Below are positions 6,946 through 14,151 of a stretch of 14,814 bases of DNA, one piece after another. Position numbers and translations under genes: made by a program. The DNA is from DASZHJ01 sp035938015. Lineage in GTDB: Bacteria > Pseudomonadota > Alphaproteobacteria > ATCC43930 > CGMCC-115725. Positions within the stretch are counted from its first letter, which is position 1, and each line of letters opens with the position of its first letter. Under the pieces are notes generated by a model. It saw nothing but the letters and a program-made list of their open reading frames with translations, did no database searches and was not told where the DNA came from. The stretch spans positions 1 through 14,814 of the forward strand of contig DASZHJ010000402.1 in NCBI GenBank assembly GCA_035938015.1. Reading direction: 5' to 3'.

Positions 6946-7830
6946 ATGACCGCCGCGCCCCTCGATTTCGAGGCAATCTCATCGGCCCGGCGCGAGCGGG
7001 CGGCCCTCCTCGAGCTCGTGCGCCGTCATCCGACCGTCGCGATTGGTTTGGCGATCCTTGGGCTTATGCTCCTGATGGCGCTGCTGGCACCCTACCTCGC
7101 CACCGTCGATCCGCAGGCGCTGTCGCCGGTCCGGCGCTTGCGCTTTCCCTCGCAAGCCAACTGGTTCGGCACCGACATGCTCGGCCGCGACGTCTACAGC
7201 CGCGTCGTCTATGGCGCGCGCATCTCGCTCTGGGTGGGATTCTGGGTGGCGTTCTTCAGCACCGCGATCGGTTTGGCCATCGGTCTCGTCACGGGCTTCA
7301 GCCGTCCGGTCGACGCCGTCGTCATGCGCATCATGGACGGCCTGATGTCGATCCCGCCGGTGCTGCTGGCCATCGCCCTTATGGCGCTGACCCGTGCCAG
7401 TACAAGCAACGTCATCCTGGCCATCACGATATCGCAAGTACCGCAGGTCACGCGCCTCGTGCGCGGGGTGGTGCTGACCCTGCGCGAGCAGCCGTTTGTC
7501 GAGGCGGCGATCGCAGTCGGAACCGGGTTCTTCAAGACGCTGTTGCGGCACATCCTGCCGAACACGACCGCGCCGCTTCTGGTGCAGGGCACTTATATCT
7601 GCGCCTCCGCCATGATCACCGAGGCGATCCTGAGTTTTATCGGCGCGGGAACGCCGCCCAACATACCGAGTTGGGGCAACATCATGGCCGAGGGCCGCAG
7701 CCTGTTCCAGGTGGCCTACTATATCGTGCTGTTTCCTGCGGTGTTCCTGTCGGTGACCGTACTGGCGATCAATCTCGTCGGCGACGGCTTGCGCGACGCG
7801 CTCGACCCGCGCCTCGCGCGGCGGATGTGA
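6946..7830 (+). CDS. ABC transporter permease, DppC/OppC type
   Basis: This 294-residue membrane protein is the second channel subunit. A charged cytoplasmic N-terminus (RRERAALLELVRRHP) leads into helix 1 (about 30-50), as in the OppC_N domain. The hallmark NWFGTDMLGRDVYSR is at 72-86. The BPD_transp_1 core has helices near 94-117, 138-149, 155-166, 207-232 and 255-277, with EAAIAVGTGFFKTLLRHILPN (186-206) as the EAA loop contacting an ATPase. The C-terminus DGLRDALDPRL is typical. The ATG is preceded by GAGGT at 6932-6936, inside the end of the upstream permease gene, so translation is probably coupled. It forms a heterodimer with the preceding permease. Confidence 0.95.
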   Translation: MTAAPLDFEAISSARRERAALLELVRRHPTVAIGLAILGLMLLMALLAPYLATVDPQALSPVRRLRFPSQANWFGTDMLGRDVYSRVVYGARISLWVGFWVAFFSTAIGLAIGLVTGFSRPVDAVVMRIMDGLMSIPPVLLAIALMALTRASTSNVILAITISQVPQVTRLVRGVVLTLREQPFVEAAIAVGTGFFKTLLRHILPNTTAPLLVQGTYICASAMITEAILSFIGAGTPPNIPSWGNIMAEGRSLFQVAYYIVLFPAVFLSVTVLAINLVGDGLRDALDPRLARRM

Positions 7831-7832
7831 GC

Positions 7833-7837
7833 GGAGG
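7833..7837 (+). promoter_or_regulatory. Ribosome binding site for TTG-started ATPase
   Basis: GGAGG is six bases upstream of TTG at 7844. The next in-frame ATG lies far inside the ATP-binding domain, past the Walker A motif, so the TTG is the believable start. Confidence 0.6.
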
Positions 7838-7843
7838 CCCGCC

Positions 7844-8890
7844 TTGAGCGCGGTCGCGGCCGAAGCCTCCACGCCGGGTCCGGTGCCCGCCGCCGCGAAG
7901 CCGCTCCTGGAGATCGAGGATCTCCGGACCTATTTCTTCACGCGCGACGGGATCGTGCGCGCGGTCGACGGCGTCTCGCTCGGGGTCAAGCGCGGCGAGA
8001 CCTTGGGCGTGGTGGGCGAATCCGGCTGCGGCAAGAGCGTCACCTCGCTCTCGATCCTGCGGCTCATCCCCGCGCCGCCCGGCCGCATCGTCTCCGGTTC
8101 GATCCGCTTCGAGGGCGTGGACCTCCTCAAGCTCTCCGAGGCGGAGATGCGCGGCATCCGCGGCAACGAGATCTCCATGATCTTCCAGGAGCCGATGACG
8201 TCGCTCAATCCGGTGTTGACGGTGTCGCGCCAGATCAGCGAGACGCTCATGCTGCATCAGGGGCTTGGCGCCAAGGCCGCGGCTGAGCGGGCGGTGGCGA
8301 TGTTGCGCCTGGTCAAGATCTCCGAGCCCGAGCGCCGCGCCCATCAATATCCGCACGAGATGTCCGGCGGCATGCGACAGCGCGTGATGATCGCGATGGC
8401 GCTCGCCTGCAATCCGAAGCTGCTGATCGCCGACGAGCCCACCACCGCGCTCGATGTGACCATCCAGGCGCAGATCCTGGATCTCATGCGCGAGCTCAAG
8501 CAGAAGATGGACGCTGCCATCATCTTGATCACACACGATCTCGGTGTGGTGGCGGAGATGGCGCAGCGCGTCGTGGTCATGTATGCGGGGCGCAAGGTGG
8601 AGGAGGCTCCGGTCAAGGAGCTGTTCCGCCGGCCGCGGCATCCCTACACGGTGGGCTTGCTCAACTCCGTGCCGCATTTGGGCGCGAGCCGCGGTCGCGC
8701 GATGGCGCCGCGGCTTGCCGAGATTCCCGGCATGGTGCCCTCGCTGCGCGAGGAGATCATCGGCTGTGCCTTCGCGCCGCGCTGTCCCTTCGTGACCGAG
8801 CGCTGCCGCCGCGAAACCCCGGCGCTCGAGACCAAGGCGGCGGGCCACGTCGTCGCCTGCTTCGAATCGGATCGGGTCGTGCCGGTATGA
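7844..8890 (+). CDS. ABC transporter ATPase, DppD/OppD type
   Basis: The product is a 348-residue ATP-binding subunit of the peptide-type importer. After a 20-residue Ala/Pro-rich leader come Walker A GESGCGKS (58-65), the Q-loop FQEPMTSLNP (114-123), the signature MSGGMRQR (173-180), Walker B LLIADEP (193-199) and the switch His231 (THDLG). The SGGM signature is the usual DppD/OppD form. The C-terminal oligopeptide-transporter extension contains HPYT (266-269) and four cysteines (308, 314, 321, 339) spaced x5, x6 and x17. A comparable cysteine motif has been reported to bind an iron-sulfur cluster in a mycobacterial dipeptide transporter ATPase. The start is TTG. Its TGA overlaps the ATG of the second ATPase (ATGA), indicating translational coupling and equal production of the two subunits. 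Confidence 0.95.
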   Translation: MSAVAAEASTPGPVPAAAKPLLEIEDLRTYFFTRDGIVRAVDGVSLGVKRGETLGVVGESGCGKSVTSLSILRLIPAPPGRIVSGSIRFEGVDLLKLSEAEMRGIRGNEISMIFQEPMTSLNPVLTVSRQISETLMLHQGLGAKAAAERAVAMLRLVKISEPERRAHQYPHEMSGGMRQRVMIAMALACNPKLLIADEPTTALDVTIQAQILDLMRELKQKMDAAIILITHDLGVVAEMAQRVVVMYAGRKVEEAPVKELFRRPRHPYTVGLLNSVPHLGASRGRAMAPRLAEIPGMVPSLREEIIGCAFAPRCPFVTERCRRETPALETKAAGHVVACFESDRVVPV

Positions 8891-9924
8891 GCAAGGCGAG
8901 CGCCGCGCCACTCCTCGAGGTCGAGGGACTGAAGAAGCACTTCCCCGTGCACAAGGGCTTGCTCTCGCGCACGGTGGGCCAAGTCTATGCGGTCGACGGC
9001 ATCAGCTTCAGCATCGCGGAGGGCGAGACCTTGGGTCTCGTCGGCGAGTCCGGCTGCGGCAAGTCGACCGCGGGCAAGGCGATCTTGAAGCTGGTCGAGC
9101 CCACGGCCGGTACCATCAAGCTCCGCGGACAGCGAATCGACCATTTGAGTCGCGCGGAGATGCGGCCCTTCCGCCGCGAGCTGCAGGTGGTTTTCCAGGA
9201 TCCCTATTCCTCCCTCAATCCGCGCCTGTCGGTCGGCGGGATCGTGGCGGAGCCGCTGGTCAACTATGGCGTGAGCAGCGGCGCCGAGCTCAAAGAGAGG
9301 GTGGTGGCGCTTTTCGCCAAGGTGGGCTTGCGCGAGGACTCGCTGCAGCGCTTCCCGCACGAGTTCTCCGGCGGCCAGCGCCAACGCATCGGCATCGCCC
9401 GCGCGCTCGCGCTCAACCCGAGCCTCATCGTCTGCGACGAGCCCGTTTCTGCGCTCGACGTTTCCGTTCAAGCGCAAGTGATCAATCTGCTGCGCGACCT
9501 CCAGCAGGAGTTCAAGCTCTCCTACCTGTTCGTGGCCCACGACCTCGCGGTGGTCGAGCACATCAGCCACCGGATCGCCGTCATGTATCTCGGCAAGATC
9601 GTCGAGCTCACCGACCGCGATTCGCTGTTCGCCGAGCCGCTGCACCCCTACACCGAGGCGCTGCTGTCCGCGGTGCCGATGCCGGATCCCGAGGCGAAGC
9701 GTAAGCGCATCATCCTACAAGGCGACGTCCCGAGTCCGATCAATCCGCCCTCGGGGTGCCGGTTCCATACACGCTGTCCCTACGCCGAGCCCCGTTGCAA
9801 AGTCGAGGAGCCCGTGATGCGCGAAGTGAAGCCGGGTCACCACGTCGCCTGCCATCTGCGCGAGGTCGACACACACGCGTTCGCCGCCATGCGTGCGAAC
9901 GGAGGCGCGGCGGCATCGCCATGA
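8887..9924 (+). CDS. ABC transporter ATPase, DppF/OppF type
   Basis: This 345-residue protein is the second ATP-binding subunit, partner of the preceding one. It has Walker A GESGCGKS (53-60), Q-loop FQDPYSSLNPR (103-113), signature FSGGQRQR (160-167), Walker B LIVCDEP (180-186) and switch His218 (AHDLAVVEHIS). The N-terminal KKHFPVHKGLL and the A-signature box SALDVSVQAQ are typical of DppF/OppF. The C-terminal extension repeats the four-cysteine pattern of its partner (291, 297, 304, 322; gaps x5, x6, x17). The final stretch (THAFAAMRANGGAAASP) is low-complexity and likely flexible. It starts inside the stop of the upstream ATPase and its own TGA overlaps the ATG of the aldolase-type enzyme, so the enzyme is translated from the same message. 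Confidence 0.95.
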   Translation: MSKASAAPLLEVEGLKKHFPVHKGLLSRTVGQVYAVDGISFSIAEGETLGLVGESGCGKSTAGKAILKLVEPTAGTIKLRGQRIDHLSRAEMRPFRRELQVVFQDPYSSLNPRLSVGGIVAEPLVNYGVSSGAELKERVVALFAKVGLREDSLQRFPHEFSGGQRQRIGIARALALNPSLIVCDEPVSALDVSVQAQVINLLRDLQQEFKLSYLFVAHDLAVVEHISHRIAVMYLGKIVELTDRDSLFAEPLHPYTEALLSAVPMPDPEAKRKRIILQGDVPSPINPPSGCRFHTRCPYAEPRCKVEEPVMREVKPGHHVACHLREVDTHAFAAMRANGGAAASP

Positions 9925-11063
9925 CCGACCTCGGACCCAATGCCGGGCTGATCGGAATTCCAGGCTCCCGAGGCCGGCTGGACACACCCGCCTTGATCCT
10001 CGACCTCGACCTGCTGGAGCGCAACATCGCCACCATGGCGGCGCACGCCCGCGCCGTGGGTGTGGCGCTTCGGCCTCACGCAAAGACGCACAAATCGATC
10101 CGCATCGCGGAGCTGCAGATGGCAGCGGGCGCGCTCGGCGTCTGTTGCGCCACGATGGGCGAGGCCGAGATCATGGTGCGGGCTCGCATACCCGGCGTGC
10201 ACATCAGCTCGCCGCAGGTGACGCCCGCCAAGATCGCGCGGCTCATCGCGCTCAACGCCGAGAACCATCGCGGCTTGTCGGTCGTGGTGGACAATCCCGG
10301 GAATCTCGCGGAGATCGAGGCTGCCGCGCGCAACGGGGGCAAGCCGCTCGATATCCTGGTGGATTTCTACGCCAATCACGGCCGCACCGGCGCCGCCACG
10401 GAAGCGGACGCGGTAGCGCTCGCACAAGCGGTGGCCCAGTCGGGCATCCTGCGGTTCCGCGGGATTCAAGCCTATGCGGGCAACCTCCAGCACGTGGCGG
10501 TGCGCGCCGAGCGACGCGCCCGCACGCTCGAGGTGCTGAAGCGTGTCGCCGCCATCGTCGAGCGCCTCGAATCCCTGGGCATCAAGGTTCCCGTGGTGAC
10601 CGGCGCCGGCACCGGCACCTTCGATCTCGATCCCGAGGCTCGCGTGTTCACGGAGCTGCAAGTCGGCTCCTACGTGTTCATGGACGTCGACTACAACCGC
10701 GCTCTCAAGGAGGGTCGGAACGAGCTGCCGTTCGAGACCTCGCTCTTCGTGCAGACCGCTGTGGTCAGCACCAATGCGCCCGACTGGGTTACCTGCGATG
10801 CCGGACTCAAGTCCTTCGCGACCGAGGGGCCCAAGCCAGAGATCGCCCGCGGCGCGCCCGCGGGCTCGACCTACACCTGGTTCGGCGACGAGCACGGCAA
10901 GCTGATTCTGCCGGCGGGCGCGCCCCGGCCGGAGATCGGCCACAAGATCGAGTGCGTGACGCCGCACGACGATCCCACCGTCAATCTGCACGATTTCTAT
11001 CACGTCGTGCGCGGCGACACGCTGGTCGAAATCTGGCCGGTCGACGCCCGCGGCAAGCGCTAG
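9921..11063 (+). CDS. D-threonine aldolase / 3-hydroxy-D-aspartate aldolase-type PLP enzyme
   Basis: The product is 380 residues of the PLP fold-type III group with an alanine-racemase-like barrel and a C-terminal DSD1-like beta-domain. The PLP lysine is Lys55 in RPHAKTHK (51-58). Further family marks are GVCCATMGEAE (about 73-83), GIQAYAGNLQH, GAGTGTFDL, VGSYVFMDVDY and SDEHG-like GDEHGK. The metal site near the C-terminus is PHDDPTVNLHD: His349 and Asp351 fit the His-x-Asp pair of D-threonine and 3-hydroxy-D-aspartate aldolases. D-serine dehydratases of this fold have His-x-Cys. Such aldolases split beta-hydroxy-D-amino acids to glycine plus an aldehyde or glyoxylate. The ATG lies in an ATGA overlap with the ATPase gene, GGAGG at 9901-9905. 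The link to the transporter suggests catabolism of an imported D-amino acid derivative. Exact substrate uncertain. Confidence 0.88.
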   Translation: MTDLGPNAGLIGIPGSRGRLDTPALILDLDLLERNIATMAAHARAVGVALRPHAKTHKSIRIAELQMAAGALGVCCATMGEAEIMVRARIPGVHISSPQVTPAKIARLIALNAENHRGLSVVVDNPGNLAEIEAAARNGGKPLDILVDFYANHGRTGAATEADAVALAQAVAQSGILRFRGIQAYAGNLQHVAVRAERRARTLEVLKRVAAIVERLESLGIKVPVVTGAGTGTFDLDPEARVFTELQVGSYVFMDVDYNRALKEGRNELPFETSLFVQTAVVSTNAPDWVTCDAGLKSFATEGPKPEIARGAPAGSTYTWFGDEHGKLILPAGAPRPEIGHKIECVTPHDDPTVNLHDFYHVVRGDTLVEIWPVDARGKR

Positions 11064-11066
11064 CCG

Positions 11067-11699
11067 GTGCCCGAGTTCGACGAGGCTTTCCGCGCGCGGC
11101 TCGTCGAACTCCTGACGTGGCGGCGCGACGTGCGGCGGTTCCGCAGCGATGCGCTGCCGGAGGGGCTGCTGGAGCGTCTTCTGGAGATTGCCGCGCTCGC
11201 GCCGTCGGTCGGCCTGAGCCAACCTTGGCGCTTCGTGCTGGTGGAGGATGCCGGCAGGCGCGCCGAGGTTCGCGCGAATTTCGAGCGCGCCAACGCGGCG
11301 GCGCTCGCCGCCTATGAAGGCCCGGAGGCGCAAATTTACACGCGTCTCAAGCTTGCCGGGCTCGACGAGGCGCCGGTGCACCTCGCGGTCTTCGCCGACC
11401 CCGGCACCGCGCAAGGCCGCGGGCTCGGCCGGCGCACCATGCCCGAGATGATCGAGTATTCGGCGGTGACCGCCATCCATACGCTCTGGCTTGCCGCCCG
11501 TGCGGACGGCGTGGGTCTCGGCTGGGTCTCGATCCTCGATCCCGCTGCAGTCGTGCGTAGCCTTGAGGTGCCGGAGGAGTGGTCATTGGTCGGATATCTC
11601 TGTCTCGGGTACCCCCGAGAAGCCGACGACACGCCGGCCCTCGAGCGCGCCGGCTGGGAGCGTCGGCGCGGGCCCGGGAGTTTCCTGCTGCGGCGATAG
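11067..11699 (+). CDS. bluB: 5,6-dimethylbenzimidazole synthase BluB
   Basis: The product is 210 residues of the nitroreductase fold, BluB subgroup. BluB uses reduced FMN and oxygen and cannibalises the flavin to make 5,6-dimethylbenzimidazole, the lower ligand of vitamin B12. The N-terminal RRDVRRF (19-25), APSVGLSQPWRFV (45-57), YTRLKLAGLDEAPVHLAVF (91-109) and GLGWVSILDP (150-159) are characteristic. Asp21 and Ser155 appear to match the Asp and Ser shown to be important in the Sinorhizobium enzyme. Translation starts at a GTG (11067) three bases after the aldolase stop. That stop excludes an earlier start, and the ribosome site is poor, so translation probably depends on the upstream gene. 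No cobalamin riboswitch or other cob genes are visible nearby. It ends the operon. Confidence 0.9.
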   Translation: MPEFDEAFRARLVELLTWRRDVRRFRSDALPEGLLERLLEIAALAPSVGLSQPWRFVLVEDAGRRAEVRANFERANAAALAAYEGPEAQIYTRLKLAGLDEAPVHLAVFADPGTAQGRGLGRRTMPEMIEYSAVTAIHTLWLAARADGVGLGWVSILDPAAVVRSLEVPEEWSLVGYLCLGYPREADDTPALERAGWERRRGPGSFLLRR

Positions 11700-11704
11700 G
11701 TGTC

Positions 11705-12988
11705 TCAGCCGCGTCCGACCAGGAACGCGGCGACGACGGTGAGCGCCGCCAGGCTCGTGAGGGAGGCGACCGCCGGAAAGCTGATGCGCCAGCCCGCAAA
11801 GGCGGCGGCGTAAGTTGCCTTCAGCAGATTGTTGGATGCGGTGGCCACCAGGATCGCCGCCGCCGCAACAGTCGGCGAAAGGTCCACTACGCCGCCCTGT
11901 GCCAGGTTCAGCACGAACGGGTCGATGTCGGCGATACCGACCACGGCCGCGAGCACGAAAATCCCGGATTGGCCGAACTCCGAGCCGACCCAGGTGGATA
12001 CCAGCGTGATGATAAGGAATAGCACGGCGAAGAGCGCGGCAGTGCCGAGCTCGAGCGGGTTGCGCTGCTCAGTCGGCGCGCGGTCCTCGGCGGATTTCCG
12101 TGCGGGCGCGGCGTGGCGGTATTGCATGGTACCCGTGATCAAGCCGACGAGGCCGAGACTCGCCAGCGCCGGCGCCAGCTCCTTCGCAAGCGGGAGATTG
12201 AAGACGGAGACGATCACGAGCACGCGCAGATACATGACGGCGGTCGCGAGCGTGATGCCGGCTCGCGCCTGGGGCACCAGGCCGGGATCCGCCTTGGCGC
12301 GGCGGGCCAGCACCACCGTGGTCGCCGTCGAGGAGTAGAGCCCCCCGAGCAGCGCCATCCAGAGATCTCCCGCGGAGGGCGCCAGTACGCGCTGCACGAG
12401 GTAGCTCGCGTAGGAGACGCTGCACACGGCGAGCAGCGCCAGCCAGGCCTGGCGCGGCGTGATGTGCGTGAGGGTGGTCACGGGCTGATCCGGCAGCAGC
12501 GGCAGCACGAGTCCGGTCAGGATCAAGAACTGGCCGGCGGTGACGATCTCCGACACCTCGACTTTGCGGGCGAGGCCGTGCAGGCGCTCGCGCCCCGTGA
12601 GGATCAGGACCGAGGCAACCGTCACGCCGACCGCCATCCACGCGGGGAATGCCAGCGCTACCGCGCCCAGAAGGTAAGCCTGCACGTTGCAGAGCGGCAC
12701 CATGAGCCCGGCATTCGGCTCATCCTTCTGGTCGCGCGCGGCGACCTTTTCGCGATAGAACGCGAAGAGCCAGGCGCCGAGCACCAGAAGTCCCGCCGTG
12801 AACGGCAGCAGGCGCTGGGTGTCGAGCAGGTAGAGCAGGCCGCCGCCGATCGCGAGCAGCGGGAACGTCCGGATGCCACCCGGCCGCTCCTCGCCGCTCT
12901 TGCGATAAAACTCCTCGAAGGCGAGCCCGAAAAAGAAGCTGAGACCCAGCAGCAGGGCCAGGCTCGTCCAGGAAGGGACGATCGGCAT
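11705..12988 (-). CDS. MgtC/SapB-DUF4010 family membrane protein
   Basis: This is a 427-residue, strongly hydrophobic inner-membrane protein with about 11-13 predicted helices. The N-terminal part has the MgtC-like pattern GLSFFFGLAFEE (15-26) followed by RTFPLLAIGGGL (40-51). The central and C-terminal parts match the DUF4010 type: SYASYLVQR, the GGLYSSTATTVVLARRAK block, GIADIDPFVLNL and a final helix pair. A hydrophilic loop (ARKSAEDRAPTEQR) breaks the helices near residue 305. Transport or Mg-related roles are suggested for related proteins, but function is not established. It is the last gene of a minus-strand operon, 27 bp after the RidA-family gene. It is convergent with bluB at only 5 bp, leaving no room for an intergenic terminator. 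Confidence 0.85.
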   Translation of the reverse strand: MPIVPSWTSLALLLGLSFFFGLAFEEFYRKSGEERPGGIRTFPLLAIGGGLLYLLDTQRLLPFTAGLLVLGAWLFAFYREKVAARDQKDEPNAGLMVPLCNVQAYLLGAVALAFPAWMAVGVTVASVLILTGRERLHGLARKVEVSEIVTAGQFLILTGLVLPLLPDQPVTTLTHITPRQAWLALLAVCSVSYASYLVQRVLAPSAGDLWMALLGGLYSSTATTVVLARRAKADPGLVPQARAGITLATAVMYLRVLVIVSVFNLPLAKELAPALASLGLVGLITGTMQYRHAAPARKSAEDRAPTEQRNPLELGTAALFAVLFLIITLVSTWVGSEFGQSGIFVLAAVVGIADIDPFVLNLAQGGVVDLSPTVAAAAILVATASNNLLKATYAAAFAGWRISFPAVASLTSLAALTVVAAFLVGRG

Positions 12989-13015
12989 CGCCGCTCGCCC
13001 GGCTATCGCCCCTCG

Positions 13016-13396
13016 TCAGGCCTTGGCCGCGATCGCCTCGATCTCGACCAGCCAACCAGGCTGGGCGAGGCGACGCGCGATCACGAGCGTAGCAGCCGGC
13101 CGATGATCGCCCATCTGCTCGGCGCGCACCTTGCGAAAGCCATCGATGAGATCCTCGTGGATAAGATAGGACGTCACCTTCACCACGTCCGTGAAGCTCA
13201 TCCCCGCCGAAGCCAGGATCGCCTTCAGGTTCTCGAACGCCTGCTTCGTCTGCGCCTCGATGCCCTCCAGCGCCTTGCCGTCGCGGCCGGCGCCCACTTG
13301 GCCGGAGATATAGAGCCAGCGGGCGTTGGGCGGCACTTCGATGCCATGGCTGTAGGTGGGGGCTGGGTGGACGGTGGGCGGGCTATGGATTTTCAT
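13016..13396 (-). CDS. RidA-family protein lacking the catalytic Arg
   Basis: The product is 126 residues, the usual length of the trimeric RidA/YjgF/UK114 family, which hydrolyses reactive enamine/imine intermediates made by PLP enzymes. Family marks are LYISGQVG (28-35), the helix TKQAFENLKAILASAG (50-65), DVVKVTSYL (70-78) and the end VEIEAIA (117-123). In active RidA the strand reads PAR-S; here it is RPAATLV, so the Arg that holds the substrate carboxylate is replaced by Ala102. This places it with Rid subfamilies not expected to act as classical imine deaminases. The ATG at 13396 overlaps the livF stop (ATGA), and GGAGG lies seven bases upstream (minus strand, 13408-13404). Membership is clear; the chemistry is not. 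Confidence 0.9.
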   Translation of the reverse strand: MKIHSPPTVHPAPTYSHGIEVPPNARWLYISGQVGAGRDGKALEGIEAQTKQAFENLKAILASAGMSFTDVVKVTSYLIHEDLIDGFRKVRAEQMGDHRPAATLVIARRLAQPGWLVEIEAIAAKA

Positions 13397-14151
13397 GGGG
13401 TGGCCTCCGGTTGAGAATTCGACCCTGTCGAAGATAGCGCAATGTCGGCGCCGAGGAATGCCCGTTCCAGGATGGGGCTGCGGCGCAGCTCGGCCGCCGG
13501 TCCGTGGGCGACGATGCGCCCTTGCGCCAGGGCGTAAACGCGGCTGGCCACGCCGAGCGCGCGCGCCACGCTCTGCTCGGCCACGAGAACGCCCACTCCC
13601 TCCGCGGCGAGAGTGCGCATCCGCCCCAGAAGCTCGTCCACCAGCATCGGCGCCAACCCGAGCGATGGCTCGTCCAGCAGCAGGAGCTTGGGGGCGCCCA
13701 TGAGCGCGCGGCCGATCGCCAGCATCTGCTGCTGGCCGCCGGAGAGCTGCCAGGCCGGCGTTGCGAGCCGCGGGCGCAGATCGGGAAACATCTCCAGCAC
13801 CTCCGCCAAGCGCTCCGCCGTGCCTCGTCCGCCGGACCTCGAGCCCACCAGCAGCGTGTCGCGCACGGACATGCCTGGAAACAGCCGCCGGCCCTCCGGC
13901 ACATAGCCGAGGCCGAGCCGAGCGCGGCGCCCCGGCGAGAGCGTGTTGATCTCCGCGCCGTCGAGCCAGACCTGGCCGGTGCTCGGGAGCAAGCCCATGA
14001 CCGCCTTGATGAGGGTGGATTTGCCGGCTCCGTTGGCGCCCAGCAGCGCCACCACCTCGCCTGCGGCCACGGTCAACGCGACGCGCTCGAGCGTGGCGGC
14101 GCCACGCGCCGCGACGCCGAGGCCATCGAGAACGAGGAGAGCCTCGGTCAT
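13393..14151 (-). CDS. livF: Branched-chain amino-acid-type ABC transporter ATPase LivF
   Basis: The 252-residue ATPase is of LivF type, from importers of branched-chain amino acids and related compounds (amides, urea, aromatic acids). It shows Walker A GANGAGKS (38-45), the LivF box YVPEGRRLFPGMSV (83-96), signature LSGGQQQ (136-142), Walker B LLLLDEPSLGLAP (156-168) and AEQSVARAL in the switch region, where LivF proteins often lack the usual His. The last 20 residues (ALSSTGSNSQPEATP) extend slightly past the usual end. It shares ATGA overlaps with the LivG-type gene upstream and the RidA-family gene downstream, so all three should be made from one mRNA. Permeases and binding protein are not in the window and would lie to the right. 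Confidence 0.93.
   Translation of the reverse strand: MTEALLVLDGLGVAARGAATLERVALTVAAGEVVALLGANGAGKSTLIKAVMGLLPSTGQVWLDGAEINTLSPGRRARLGLGYVPEGRRLFPGMSVRDTLLVGSRSGGRGTAERLAEVLEMFPDLRPRLATPAWQLSGGQQQMLAIGRALMGAPKLLLLDEPSLGLAPMLVDELLGRMRTLAAEGVGVLVAEQSVARALGVASRVYALAQGRIVAHGPAAELRRSPILERAFLGADIALSSTGSNSQPEATP

Noticed and set aside
11000..11100. Possible cobalamin riboswitch before bluB
   Set aside because: Only three bases separate bluB from the upstream stop, and no B12-box-like sequence is visible.
9837..11480. 547-codon minus-strand frame opposite the aldolase and bluB
   Set aside because: It covers two well-identified genes on the other strand, is rich in Arg, His and Asp with no recognisable fold, and is a shadow of GC-rich coding.
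12113..13414. 433-codon plus-strand frame opposite the DUF4010 and RidA genes
   Set aside because: Gln/Arg/Asp-rich composition typical of antisense frames; both opposite genes have clear families and overlaps with neighbours.
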